DNA of 64,000 bases from Neostapfia colusana (taxonomy: Eukaryota > Streptophyta > Magnoliopsida > Poales > Poaceae), in assembly GCA_030760725.1 (NCBI GenBank), contig JASWHV010000017.1, positions 8,348,959 to 8,412,958 of the forward strand, in the 5' to 3' direction. The notes below the pieces were generated by a model. It had not been told where the DNA came from. It worked only from the letters and a program-made list of their open reading frames with translations, and did not search any database. Numbering within the stretch: the stretch's first letter is position 1; each line of letters begins with the position of its first letter. Made by a program: the position numbers and the translations under genes. Shown one piece after another: positions 11,301 through 23,300 of the stretch.

Positions 11301-14300
11301 AGCTATTTGCATGTGAAACTAATATAAAAGCCTGCTGCTGAGGAGTCCATTGAATACTATAATCAGAAAAAGATGTGTTGATGGAAAAGGGCTTATTCTC
11401 CCAAGTCAGATTATAAGTGCCCTTCAGTACTATACAAATCTATTCTTATAACTAAGTCTGTTGGTCTGAATATGTTAGAAATATTGCAGAGATATGTGAA
11501 GTATTTCGAGCGCATCTTAACATACTTTAATGGTGAAAATCAGCCACCAGTACAGTACCGAATTCCAAATAGATAAGGATAACAGTAGTAATTAGCAAAT
11601 AGAGGTAGTTCAACATAAACCAAGTCAAACATAACTAATAGATAGTAGTACTAGTGTACTAGAATACTAGATAACACTCCCATGATCCCATCTCTCAAGT
11701 TTATCTCAAACTCTCAATATTTGGGCTGAGATAAACTGAACATGGAGTAAGGTCTCGCCTTAAGGACGCCTTACGAACGCCCCATCGCCTTACGGATGCC
11801 TTACTCAGACATCCAAGGCGACGGGGACGCCTTGGGCTCCTAGGTCGCCTTAACGCTTAAGCAACGCCTAAGCGACGCTTAAGCGATGTCTTAATAACTA
11901 TGCTGTGGAGGGTGACTATAACTCTCAGGGTGAGTCACATGGTCATGCCAACAAAGTTGGACAGGGCCGTCCGGCAAATTTTTGCGTATCGCTCGGTCCA
12001 GGATCTGGGAGGAATATTCCTCAACTGAATGGCCTCATCCAAGTCTGTCCTTCAACCAAAAACTGCAAAAACTGGATGGGATGGTCCCATCCAGGCTGAT
12101 ACAATGAACCAAACACATCCTTAGTCTACATGGTATTCTTTCATGCTTTATTTAAGTTACTTCAGTTTGTTACTAAGTTCTTTTTAGAACTACAGTACTA
12201 TGAGTAACAATATATCAGGTTTTTGAATAACAGAACCTCAGCATGTAAATATAGCAGATAATAACCTTTAGTCACCAAGATACCAAATGAACGAAGCTAT
12301 TGCAGATATAATAAACACGGCCTAATCAACTTTGATGAACTCCTAATCATGTATCAGCTAGCTAACTAGCACCATACCTTTGCAAAAGTATACTGTTCCA
12401 CAACTTTTTCCTCAAGCGCAGAGAAGGATGTAACCAGATCCCGCATGTCAGAACTACGTTCATCATTATTCCTGTATGTAACAAAAAAACATTGAGTTGC
12501 AGAACATGAGAACTACACATACACACACCCGCACCCAGAGAGAGAGAGAGAGAGAGAGACTGATGAATATTAACATATACCTTATAAGAGACCAAATATG
12601 CCTATATTTCGTATACAGTTCATCTGACAGTTCAGATTTACAGTACCCAATGTTACTCAAAACAATAAGCAGCTTCTTGTGCAAATCTCCATCTGTGATA
12701 TCAGAAGTTTCTCTGCTAGTACCATTTATGTAACCATTTTGGAGATAACTGTTTTCTTTGTTTGATCTACTCTGAACTAATTCCACTCCAAATCTCTCAA
12801 GATAACCTGGCAAGTTTGCAAGTATTGTAAATAATTAGCAAAGAATGATTTACCATTTATATCTACAATTTAGGATATCCCCTAACTACATTATAGAGAA
12901 ATTACATACCAGCAAAATCCAGGAACGAATTTAAAAATGCAAGTCTAACAGACTCGTTGATTTCCTGAAGTGGCTGAGAAATGTCAAAAGACTTTGCAGT
13001 CTCGCTTCTCAGATTAAGAATCATACTGAAATAAACAAACATATATCAAGAGCCTGTTCGAGAGTACAAATAATGAAGGTGGGAAATGTACTTTTCAAGT
13101 TTCCAAAATTCAGTATGAAGATGCATTTATTTGAATGATACTCAAATGTCAAAAGACTTCGCGGTCTCACTTCTCAGATTAAGAATCATACTGAAATAAA
13201 CAAACATGTATCAAGAGCCTGTTCAAGAGTACAAATAATGAAGGTGGGAAATGTACTTTCCAAGTTTACAGTTTCCAAATTTCAGTATGGAGATGCATTT
13301 ATTTGAATGTAGAAATATAAATTTTACATGCCTATTTTATTTTTGTTATTTTCTTTTTTGTATTCATTTTGTTATTTACATACACACTTCATCTAAAGCA
13401 CAAACATAACAAGTTCTTTTGGGGACGGAAGCTTATGTTTGATCAGGGGTGGAGCTCGAACTAGGGCCACTGGGGCCACAGTCCTAGTCGTGGCCCAAAA
13501 ACCCTAAGTACCACTCAGCAATTTTCCAGCCCAAAGCTACATTCTGGTCCAAGCCCTCCGGACAAACTTAACTTCACATGGACCCAACGACCCCTTGACC
13601 TGTCCACAACATCACACTCGAATGGCCAAGCCCACCCAGCCATTCCTAGCTGCCGCCGTGCCGAGGACTGCTGCCGCTGTGGTCCTGCGGCACTGCCGGC
13701 CGATGCTGCCTAGCTGCATGGCGATTCGCCTTGGCCCTGGCGCTCTCATGGCTGCACAGGCAAGATGCTCTGCGGCTGATGGCAAGTGGCCAATCAAGTT
13801 GCTCAGCCACCCTTTTTCCAACATCAATTATCCCTGGTCCCGATGCATTAAGGATTCAAGGCTGTAAATTGTAGCCAGTCCAACTCGAGGAACAATTTGC
13901 TCTAAAGTAGAATGAGATGTTGCAATTCCGGCGCTGAAACTGTCTCTGCTCTTGCTGAATAAACCGATCTGCTCTAGCAGATCAATCTGTCTTCCCTAAA
14001 GACAGACCAGAATTTTCTTAAGCCAAGAACAGAGGAGTAACAGCTCTGTTCTGGGTGTGCAGAACAGCAGGGGAAAGTCAATCCTGGTGTAAGAAGTAGA
14101 GCAGATTGATTCTGTTCTTGGGATAACAGATCAGGGGAGAGATCGGTAAGCCGCCAATCTGTTCTGGTTTTTGATGGAGGCGCAGAACAGAGGTGGCGGC
14201 TGGTTCTAGCCCCTGGTGGCGGCTAGGGCAGAGGGAGGCGGCGGCTCCAAGGGGAGAGAGGTGGCTGCGGCTAGGGTTTGAGGTGGAGGAATTCTGCTTT

Positions 14301-17300
14301 ATTGATCTCTCTCAATTTGGGGTGTTTTTGGCTTGTATATATAGCCCCCCCTTACAAGAGTCCTAATCTATTACAAAAAGGATCTTTTAATCTATCTCTA
14401 AGAAGATTAAACTCAAATTCCTTCTAGAAAGGGGGCCGGCCTGGGCCAGGGCTGACCAGCCCACTTGGCCCAGTTCTGGCCGCCCTGGGCCAGGGAGGGG
14501 CCGGCCTGGGCCAGGGCTGACCAGCTCACTTGGCCCAGTTCTGGCCACCCTGGGCCAGGGGCAGATCAGCTCACATTCTCCTCCTGATCCTGACACTGGC
14601 CTGACACTGGCCCATGTCTAGGATCCCGATCCTTCTCCTCATCTCCACGAACTTCTGTCTTCCAAGAGCCTTGGTCAAGATGTCCGCCATCTGGTCTTGA
14701 GTGGAGATTTGCTCAAGTACAATAGTACCGCTGTCCACACACTCCCGTATGTAGTGGTACTTGACGTCGATGTGCTTGCTCCTGTCATGGTGTATCGGGT
14801 TCTTGCTCAAGTCTATAGCTGACTTGTTATCAACCCGCAGCATCGGCGCCTTTGATTTTTCAGCTAAGTCCTCCATCAGCCGTGTCATCCATACACCTTG
14901 ACATGCTCCTTGAGCTGCTGCGATATACTCTGCTTCACATGAGGACAAGGCCACCACCTTCTGCTTGCAGGACTGCCATGAAACGGGGTTGTTTCCAAGA
15001 CAAAACAGCACCCCGCTTGTGCTCTTGCGGTCCTCCACGTCTCCCGCATAGTCACTATCCGAGTACCCAATAAGCTCCATGTCTCCTCCTCTTGCATAGA
15101 AGACTCCATAGTTGATTGAACCCGCTATGTAGCGTACAATGCGTTTGACTGCAGCAAAGTGATCCTCCTTGGGCTCCTCCAGAAACCGACTCACGTACCC
15201 GACCAAGTAGGCAAGATCGAGTCGTGTGTTCACCAAGTATCGCAGCCCTCCAACCAAGCTCCTATAGTCCGTTGCATGCACCAACGGGCTATCACTTGTC
15301 TTGCAAAGCTTGAGGCCTTGCTCCATGGGAAATGCACAGGGATTGCATCCTTCCAGGCCAGCTTTAGAGACAAGTTTGGAAGCGTAGGCCGCCTGCTCAA
15401 CGCTTATCCCTGCATCAGTTTGCCGCACCTCCAGGCCAAGATAATATGACAAGAGACCCAAGTCGCTCATCTTGAACCTCTTCATCATCTCCCCTTTGAA
15501 GTTCTTGAGATCGCCTCCTCCTGTGATCACAAGATCGTCGACGTACACGCCGACGATGAGCTTCTCATCTTCAGCCCCACGGAAATAAATCCCGTGCTCG
15601 CTCGTACTCTTCTGGAAACCAAGCGATAGCAAGCTATCGTTGAGCTTGGCATTCCAGGCCCTGGGCGCCTGACGAAGTCCATATAAAGCTTCCTTGAGTC
15701 GATACACCTTGTGTTCGGCTCCGTCGATGATGAAGCCAGCGGGTTGGGAGACGTACACCTCCTCCATCAAGTCGCCGTTCAGGAAGGCGCTCTTCACGTC
15801 CATGTGGTGTACCTCCCACCCCTTGTGTGTAGCAACTGCAAGGAGCAAGCGAACAGATTCGAGACGAGCTACAGGAGCAAATACCTCGTCAAAATCTATT
15901 CCTTGCCGTTGGACATAGTCTTTTGCCACCAATCGAGTCTTGTGCTTCACCACCTCCCCATGCTCGTCCTTCTTCACCTTAAACACCCATTTGAGGCCAA
16001 TGGGCTTGTGTCCTGCAGGAAGATCAACAAGTTGCCAAGTCTTGTTTTCTTCTATGGACTCCATCTCCTCGAGCATGGCCCGTCTCCAGCACGGGTGTTC
16101 CTCAGCATCGGCGAAGGACGTGGGCTCCTCCGCGGTGGTGAACATAAGCTCCCCCTCCTCCAAGCTTGGTGGGCGCTCAGCCCGACCAGGAGGGGTGAGG
16201 GTTCCGAGTATGTTGCGCATCGTGTGGAACCGTAGTTTCGCGCCGTCGTCGTAGTAGGCGTCGACAACATTGCTGCCGGGGTCCGACAGCGGTGAGGCGA
16301 AGCAGATGGGCCATGGAGGATTCCGGGGCGTGACGAAGGTGCTGGAATCTTCAAGTCCGGAATCCCCTGCTGCTGCTGACCCCCGTGCAGGACTGTCCCA
16401 GCCCTGATTTGCGCTGGACAGCCCCTGCAGGGGCCCTTGGGGCGACGCTGCAGGTGTTGGACTCTCTCCAGCAGGTCTGGAGGCTGGCGCAGGAACTCCT
16501 AGGGTCTGTACAGACCCTTCTGTGCCCCTCCTGGGCACTGCAGGGGTGCTGTTCGGCCCCTCCGGACCCTGCAGCACCTCTCCAGGTGCTGAAACAGCAT
16601 GTCCAGCACCTGCTAGACCTAAGGAGTCGACGTGGAAGGTGGTGTAGTCCTCTTCTCCTGCTCCTTCTCCCCAGTCCCACTTGGCCGCCTCGTCGAATAT
16701 CACATCACGTGATATGTGTGTGCGCCCATCAGCCGGATTATACATCCGATAGCCCTTCATCCCTGCAGCATAGCCAAGAAAAATCATCGGAGTACTCCGG
16801 TCTTCCAACTTTTTCAGGTGGGGGCGCGTGTTCTTGACATGCCCCACGCACCCAAAAGTTCAGAAATAATTGACGGCTGTCGCTCTCCATGCCAAGCTTC
16901 ATATGGCGTCTTCCCGTCGAGGCCGCGGGTAGGGGCGATTCAGGATATAGAGCCGTGATAACTGCATCACCCCAAAATATCCCGGGCATACCCTTCGCCT
17001 TCAACATGCTCCTCGCCATGCCCCGACCACCGTCTGGTTGCGCCGCTCCACAACCCCGTTTTGCTGCGGCGTATACGGGGTTGTGAGCTGACGTTGTACT
17101 CCGTGCTGAGCGCAGTACTCGCCGAACTGCTGTGAGGTGAACTCCCCTCCGCGATCAGTACGGAGTAGCTTCAGCCTCCTCCCGGACTCTAATTCAGCTG
17201 TCGCCTTGAATTGCTGAATTAAGTCGGACGCCTTGTCCTTGGTTGCTAGAAGATAGAGCCACATATAGCGGCTCATGTCATCCACAAGCAACAAGAACAT

Positions 17301-20300
17301 CTTCTTGCCACCTGGAGTCGTCGGCGTGATAGGCCCGCAGATGTCACCGTGGACAAGGTCGAGCGCGCCCTCCGCGCGCCGCCGAGCTTGCTTGGGGAAG
17401 CTGGAGCGCCTCTGCTTCCCGACCAAGCAAGCTTCGCACAATTGATCGACATGATCAATTTGCGGAAGCCCAAGCACCATCTCCTCTCGTGCCAACTTCC
17501 GAAGCGCCTGGAAGTCGACGTGTCTGTAGCGTTCGTGCCAACGCCACGCAACATCATCACGCCTCGCGGTTAGGCAAACCGGACGTGTGATGTTGAGCCT
17601 GATGGAGTACAGTTTGCTGTCGTCGCGCTAAACTCGTGTGAGGAGACGCTGTTGCTCATCCCGTATGTGCATCACTCCTCCTTGCACCATGATGTTGTAG
17701 CCATCCTCATCCAGTTAGCCGACGCTGATGAGGTTGGTGGTGAGGCGTGGGATGAGGTAGACGCCGGTGAGCCTCCTATGCTCACCCGTCTTGGCGGCGA
17801 ATAGGACCGTACCCTTCCCCTAGATACGCACGACGGAATTATCACCGAACTTGATGGTTCCTGTTGGAAATCCGGCCTGTTCAGCCCTGTTTCTGGCTCT
17901 GCAGGTGTGCTGATCGGATCTGTTCGGCCAGAACAGATCTGTTATGCACCTGCGGTGCAGATCAGAACAGGGTGATTCCTGTGTGCAGAACAGAGAGGAC
18001 AGAGAGAGTAGAAAGCACCCCTGGTGCTGATCAGATCGGAGAAGAAAGAAACAGAGAAGAACTCGCCGAGTTCTTGCTGGAACAGATGCGAAAATCCTGA
18101 TCTAGGCGAGTTTAGGGAACTCGGCTAGATTAGGTGCTGCCGTGGGGGCTTTTCTGGTGGGGAACTTGTATTATCTGATTAATACTTCTGCTGTTACAAG
18201 GGGGGGGGGGGGCAGCCCTGTTTATATAGGGGGTTTTTGGGAGAGTCCCAACCCCCTACAACTCTTATTCTATCTCTAAACTGAACAGAATTTCTAACTT
18301 CCTGGACTCTATCTTAACTGACCGCACCAGGGAGGCGGGCCTGCCTGGGCGTGCGCGCCCCTGGTGGGCTCAGCCGCACCAGGCCGGCCCAGGGTCACCC
18401 GACATTCTCCTCCTGACCCTGGACCTGCAGTATGTCCAGAACGCCAATTCTTCTTCTCATCTCGACGAACTTCTGTCTTCCAAGTGCCTTGGTCAAGATG
18501 TCCATCATCTGGTCCTTCGTAGAGATTTGCTCAAGCAAAATGTCACCGTTGTCAACACACTCCCGTATGTAGTGATACTTGGTGTCGATGTGCTTGCTCC
18601 TGTCATGGTGTACCGGATTCTTGCTCAAGTCTATGGCAGACTTGTTATCAACCCGCAGCACCGGTGCCTTCATCTTTTCAGCCAAGTCTTCCAGCAGCCG
18701 TGCCATCCATACACCTTGACATGCCCCTTGAGCTGCTGCGATGTACTCTGCTTCACACGAGGATAAGGCCACCACCTTCTGTTTGCTGGACTGCCATGAA
18801 ACGGGGTTGTTTCCAAGACAAAACAGCACCCCGCTCGTGCTCTTCCGGTCCTCCACGTCTCCCGCAAAGTCGCTATCCGAGTAGCCAATCAATTCCATGT
18901 TGCCTCCTTTTGGATAGAAGACTCCGAAGTGGATCGTACCCGCTATATAGCGTACGATGCGCTTGACTGCGGCAAAGTGATCTTCTCTTGGCTCCTCCAA
19001 AAACCGACTCGCGTACCCAACCGAGTAGGCGAGGTCGGGGCGTGTGTTCACCAGATATCGCAGCCCTCCCACGAAGCTCCTATAGTCCGTTGCATGCACC
19101 AACGGGCTATCACTTGTCTTGCAAAGCTTGAGGCCTTGCTCCATGGGAAATGCACAGGGATTGCATCCTTCCAGGCCAGCTTTAGAGACAAGTTTGGAAG
19201 CGTAGGCCGCCTGCCCAACGCTTATCCCTGCATCAGTTTGTCGCACCTCCAGGCCAAGATAATATGACAAGAGACCCAAGTCGCTCATCTTGAACCTCTT
19301 CATCATCTCCCCTTTGAAGTTCTTGAGATCGCCTCCTCCTGTGATCACAAGATCGTCGACGTACACGCCGACGATGAGTTTCTCCTCTGCAGCTCCACGG
19401 AAGTAGATCCCGTGCTCGCTCGTACTCTTCTGGAAACCAAGTGATAGCAAGCTATCGTTGAGCTTGGCATTCCAGGCCCTAGGCGCCTGACGAAGTCCAT
19501 ATAAAGCTTTCTTGAGCCGATACACCTTGTGTTCGGCTCCGTCGATGATGAAGCCAGCGGGTTGGGAGACATACACCTCCTCCATCAAGTCGTCGTTCAG
19601 GAAGGCGCTCTTCACATCCATGTGGTGTACCTCCCACCTCTTGTGTGCAGCAACTGCAAGGAGCAAGCGAATAGATTCGAGACGAGCTACAGGAGCAAAT
19701 ACCTCGTCAAAATCTATTCCTTGCCGTTGGACATAGCCTTTTGCCACCAGTCGAGCCTTGTGCTTCACCACCTCACCATGCTCGTCCTTCTTCACCATAA
19801 ACACCCATTTGAGGCCAATGGGCTTGTGTCCTGCAGGAAGATCAACAAGTTTCCAAGTCTTGTTTTCTTCTATGGACTCCATCTACTCGAGCATGGCCCG
19901 TCTCCAGCACGGGTGTTCCTCAGCATCGGCGAAGGACGTGGGCTCCTCCGCGGTGGTGAACATAAGCACCCCCTCCTCCAAGCTTGGTGGGCGCTCAGCC
20001 CGACCAGGAGGGGTGAGGGTTCCGAGTATGTTGCGCATCGTGCGGAACCGTAGTTTCGCGCCGTCGTCGTAGTAGGCGTCGACAACATTGCTGCCGGGGT
20101 CCGACAGTGGTGTGGCGAAGCAGATGGGCCGTGGAGGATTCCGGGGCGTGACGAAGGTGCTGGAATCTTCAAGTCCGGAATCCCCCGCTGCTGGTGACCC
20201 CCGTGCAGGACTGTCCCAGCCCTGATTTGCACTGGACAGCCCCTGCAGGGGCCCTTGGGGCGACGCTGCAGGTGTTGGACTCTGCTTCCTGACCAAGCAA

Positions 20301-23300
20301 GTTTCGCACAATTGATCGACATGATCAATTTGCGGAAGCCCGAGCACCATCTCCTCCCGTGACAACTTCCGAAGCGTCTGGAAGCCGACGTGTCCGTAGA
20401 GTTCGTGCCAACGCCACGCAACATCATCACGCCTCGCGGTTAGGCAAACCGGACGTGTGATGTTGAGCCTGATGGAGTACAGCTTGCTGTCGTCGCGCTG
20501 AACTCGTGTGAGGAGACGCTGCTGCTCATCCCATATGTGCATCACTCCTTGCACCGTGATGCTGTAGCCATCCTCATCCAGCTGGCCGACGCTGATGAGG
20601 TTGGTGGTGAGGCGTGGGATGAGGTAGACGCCGGTGAGCCTCCTATGCTCACCCGTCTTGGCGGCGAATAGGACCGTACCCTTCCCCTGGATACGCACGA
20701 CGGAATTATCGCCGAACTTGATGGTTCCGACGACGTTTTCGTCAAGCTGGAACAGATCGGAGAAGAAAGAAACAGAGAAGAACTCGCCAAGTTCTTGCTG
20801 GAACAGATGCGAAAATCCTGATCTAGGCGAGTTTAGGGAACTCGGCTAGATTAGGTGTTGCCGTGGGGGCTTTTCTGGTGGAGAACTTGTATTATCTGAT
20901 TAATACTTCTGCTGTTACAAGGGGGGGGGGGGGGGGGGCAGCCCTGTTTATATAGGGGGTTTTTGGGAGAGTCCCAACCCCCTACAACTCTTATTCTATC
21001 TCTAAACTGAACAGAATTTCTAACTTCCTGGACTCTATCTTAACTGACCGCACCAGGGAGGTGGGCCTGCCTGGGCGTGCGCGCCCCTGGTGGGCTCAGC
21101 CACACCAGGCCGGCCCAGGGTCACCCGACAGTTCCGACGACGTTTTCATCGAGCTCGGAGAAGACGGCGCGCGAACCCGTCATGTGATTGGTCGCGCCCG
21201 TGTCGAGGTACCAACGAGTGTCGTCAAAGTCATTGTCGTTGCTGCGGTGAGCGAAGACACGTCCCTCCACTATCTCCAGTGGGCGCATAGGACGTTCCTG
21301 TACAGGCTCCTCCTGTACTGAGGCCACCCTTTTCATAAACAAGGTGCCCTCCTCCTCCGCCTTTGCCACGAAAGCCTGCTGCTGCGATTCCTCCTTAGGC
21401 TTCGACCGACACTCCCTGGCCCAGTGGCCCTTCTTCCCGCACTTCCTGCACTGGTCCCGCGGAATATCCTTTCCGGAACCTCCCTTCTTGCCTCCGTTCT
21501 TCTTGGGCGGGCCCTTTCGGCCGCCCCTCTTAGAAGAACCCGCGGACTGGGTAGACCGCTCCTCCTTCCGCTGTGCCTCCCACTCCTCCCGAGTGAGGTA
21601 CAGCTGGCCGTTGTGTACTCCTCCCTTCCGCTGCGTCGAGTCGAAAGCGTTCTCAGCCGCCTTGAGATGCCCCGTCACCTCCGACAAGGTGAGGGTCGAC
21701 ACGTCCAGCAGTGTCGTGATCGCCACCACGATCTGTTGGAAGCGTTCTGGAATGCTTCGCAGGAGCTTCTCCACGGCCCTCTCTTCTCCTATCTCCTCCC
21801 CTAGCGACGCAAGCCGCGATAGCATGCCGCTCAGGCGGAGGGAGAAGTCCTCCACACTTTCGCCATCCTTGAAGACAGCGTCTTCGAACTCCTTCCGGAG
21901 TTGTTGTGCTGTTGTCTTCCTCACGCGGTCGGCCCCGACCCGCATGATGGCGATCGTGTCCCATGCCTCCTTCGCCGTCCTCTTTTCTCCGATCGTCGTG
22001 ATCATCTCCGGCAGGACAGCGTTGACCAAGATGTCAAGCGCCATCATGTCTTCCTGCCCGCTCACGTTCCCCTCCTCCACGGCCTTCCAAAGCAGTCGTG
22101 CCTTCAGCTTGATCTTCATCATGATAGCCCACTCCGCGTAGTTGGTCTTGGTGAGCACGGGGAACCCCGTCCCGGTGTTCACCTCACGAGCTGCCGATGA
22201 GGGTGTCCCATGGCTGATGGCGCTGCCGCTGCTTGTAGGTGTAGACGACATCTTGTAGAATTCAGCCTAGAGTTGAAACCGGCTCTGATACCACGAATGT
22301 TGCAATTCCGACGCTAAAACTGTCTCTGTTCTTGCTGAATAAACCGATCTGCCCTAGCAGATCAATCTGTCTTCCCTAAAGACAGACCAGAATTTTCTTC
22401 AGCCAAGAACAGAGGAATAACAGCTCTGTTCTGGGTGTGCAGAACAGCAGGGGAAAGTCAATCCTGGTGTAAGAAGTAGAGCAGATTGATTTTGTTCTTG
22501 GGATAACAGATCAGGGGAGAGATCGGTAAGCCGCCAATCTGTTCTGGTTTTTGATGGAGGCGCAGAACAGAGGTGGGGAACAGAGGTGGCGGCTGGTTCT
22601 AGCCCCTGGTGGCGGCTAGGGCAGAGGGAGGCGGCGGCTCCAAGGGGAGAGAGGTGGCTGCGGCTAGGGTTTGAGGTGGAGAAATTCTGCTTTATTGATC
22701 TCTCTCAATTTGGGGTGTTTTTGGCTTGTATATATAGCCCCTACAAGAGTCCTAATCTGTTACAAAAAGGATCTTTTAATCTATCTCTAAGAAGATTAAA
22801 CTCAAATTCCTTCTAGAAAGGGGGCCGGCCCTGGGCCAGGGCTGACCAGCCCACTTGGCCCAGTTCTGACCGCCCTGGGCCAGGGAGGGGCCGGCCTGGG
22901 CCAGGGCTGACCAGCTCACTTGGCCCAGTTCTGGCCGCCCTGGGCCAGGGGCAGATCAGCCCACATGAGAATGACAGTTACATTTACTGGATATTTTTTT
23001 CCTGCTCCTACTTGTGTTATAAATCTAGCAGTGTTGAACAATTAGTGGCCCAACCTCCTCTTCTAGAACCAGAATTAGGTTAAGAAAAACTGTAGCTAGC
23101 TTTAGATGTGCCTCAGAAACTTTGGTTTGTTAGGCGTATCGCTGTGGCCCTAGTCCTGCCATGAACAAAGCTCTGCCACTGTGATTGATCATTACAGGAA
23201 TGATGGCAACAGTAATGATATTTACAAAAGGAGCAAGGTAAATCCGTAGGCTCTTGTATCTAACTCCAGTAATTCCTCCCTGATGCCTTTGTTTCCATTA

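Larger units (their letters stand above)
17862..21130 (-). mobile_element. Inner copia retrotransposon, deletion derivative
   Basis: This element is inserted in the outer element's protease region. The 5-bp duplication GTTCC lies at 17857-17861 and 21131-21135. The left LTR (17862-18404) is complete and the right LTR (20753-21130) lacks its U5 side. The deletion continues through the primer site and gag into the protease region. A second deletion removes the integrase core (junction near 20284). RT and RNase H remain. Its coding sequence is almost the same as the outer element's, but its LTRs are clearly different. It cannot be autonomous. Confidence 0.92.
13918..22965 (-). mobile_element. 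Outer Ty1/copia retrotransposon, complete termini
   Basis: Two LTRs (13918-14575 and 22298-22965) begin TG and end CA and are flanked by the 5-bp duplication TGAGA (13913-13917 and 22966-22970). The polarity is minus: the primer site adjoins the right LTR and a purine tract AGGAGGAGAA adjoins the left one. Internal order is gag, protease, integrase, RT, RNase H, as in copia. By eye the LTRs differ at about twelve positions plus small indels over about 655 bp, so the insertion is young. The coding part is split by a second copia element at 17862-21130 and carries several stops. Confidence 0.95.
13444..23181. mobile_element. hAT-like DNA element hosting the copia nest (SEC5 intron 13)
   Basis: Ends are CAGGGGTGGAGC at 13444 and GCTCTGCCACTG at 23181, imperfect inverted repeats. 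They are flanked by TGTTTGAT (13436-13443) and TGATTGAT (23182-23189), which match at 7 of 8 positions. Removing the retrotransposon leaves about 685 bp of non-coding element (13444-13917 plus 22971-23181). It was therefore in SEC5 intron 13 before the copia insertion. The assignment rests on short termini only. Confidence 0.6.

Noticed and set aside
21344..22141. 265-codon plus-strand ORF
   Set aside because: It is the antisense shadow of the copia gag frame, with Ser/Arg/Cys-rich composition typical of an antisense frame.
22281..22293. tRNA-like sequence
   Set aside because: Only the 3' end complement of Met tRNA is present, next to an LTR. It is a primer binding site, not a tRNA gene. The same holds at 55929-55942.
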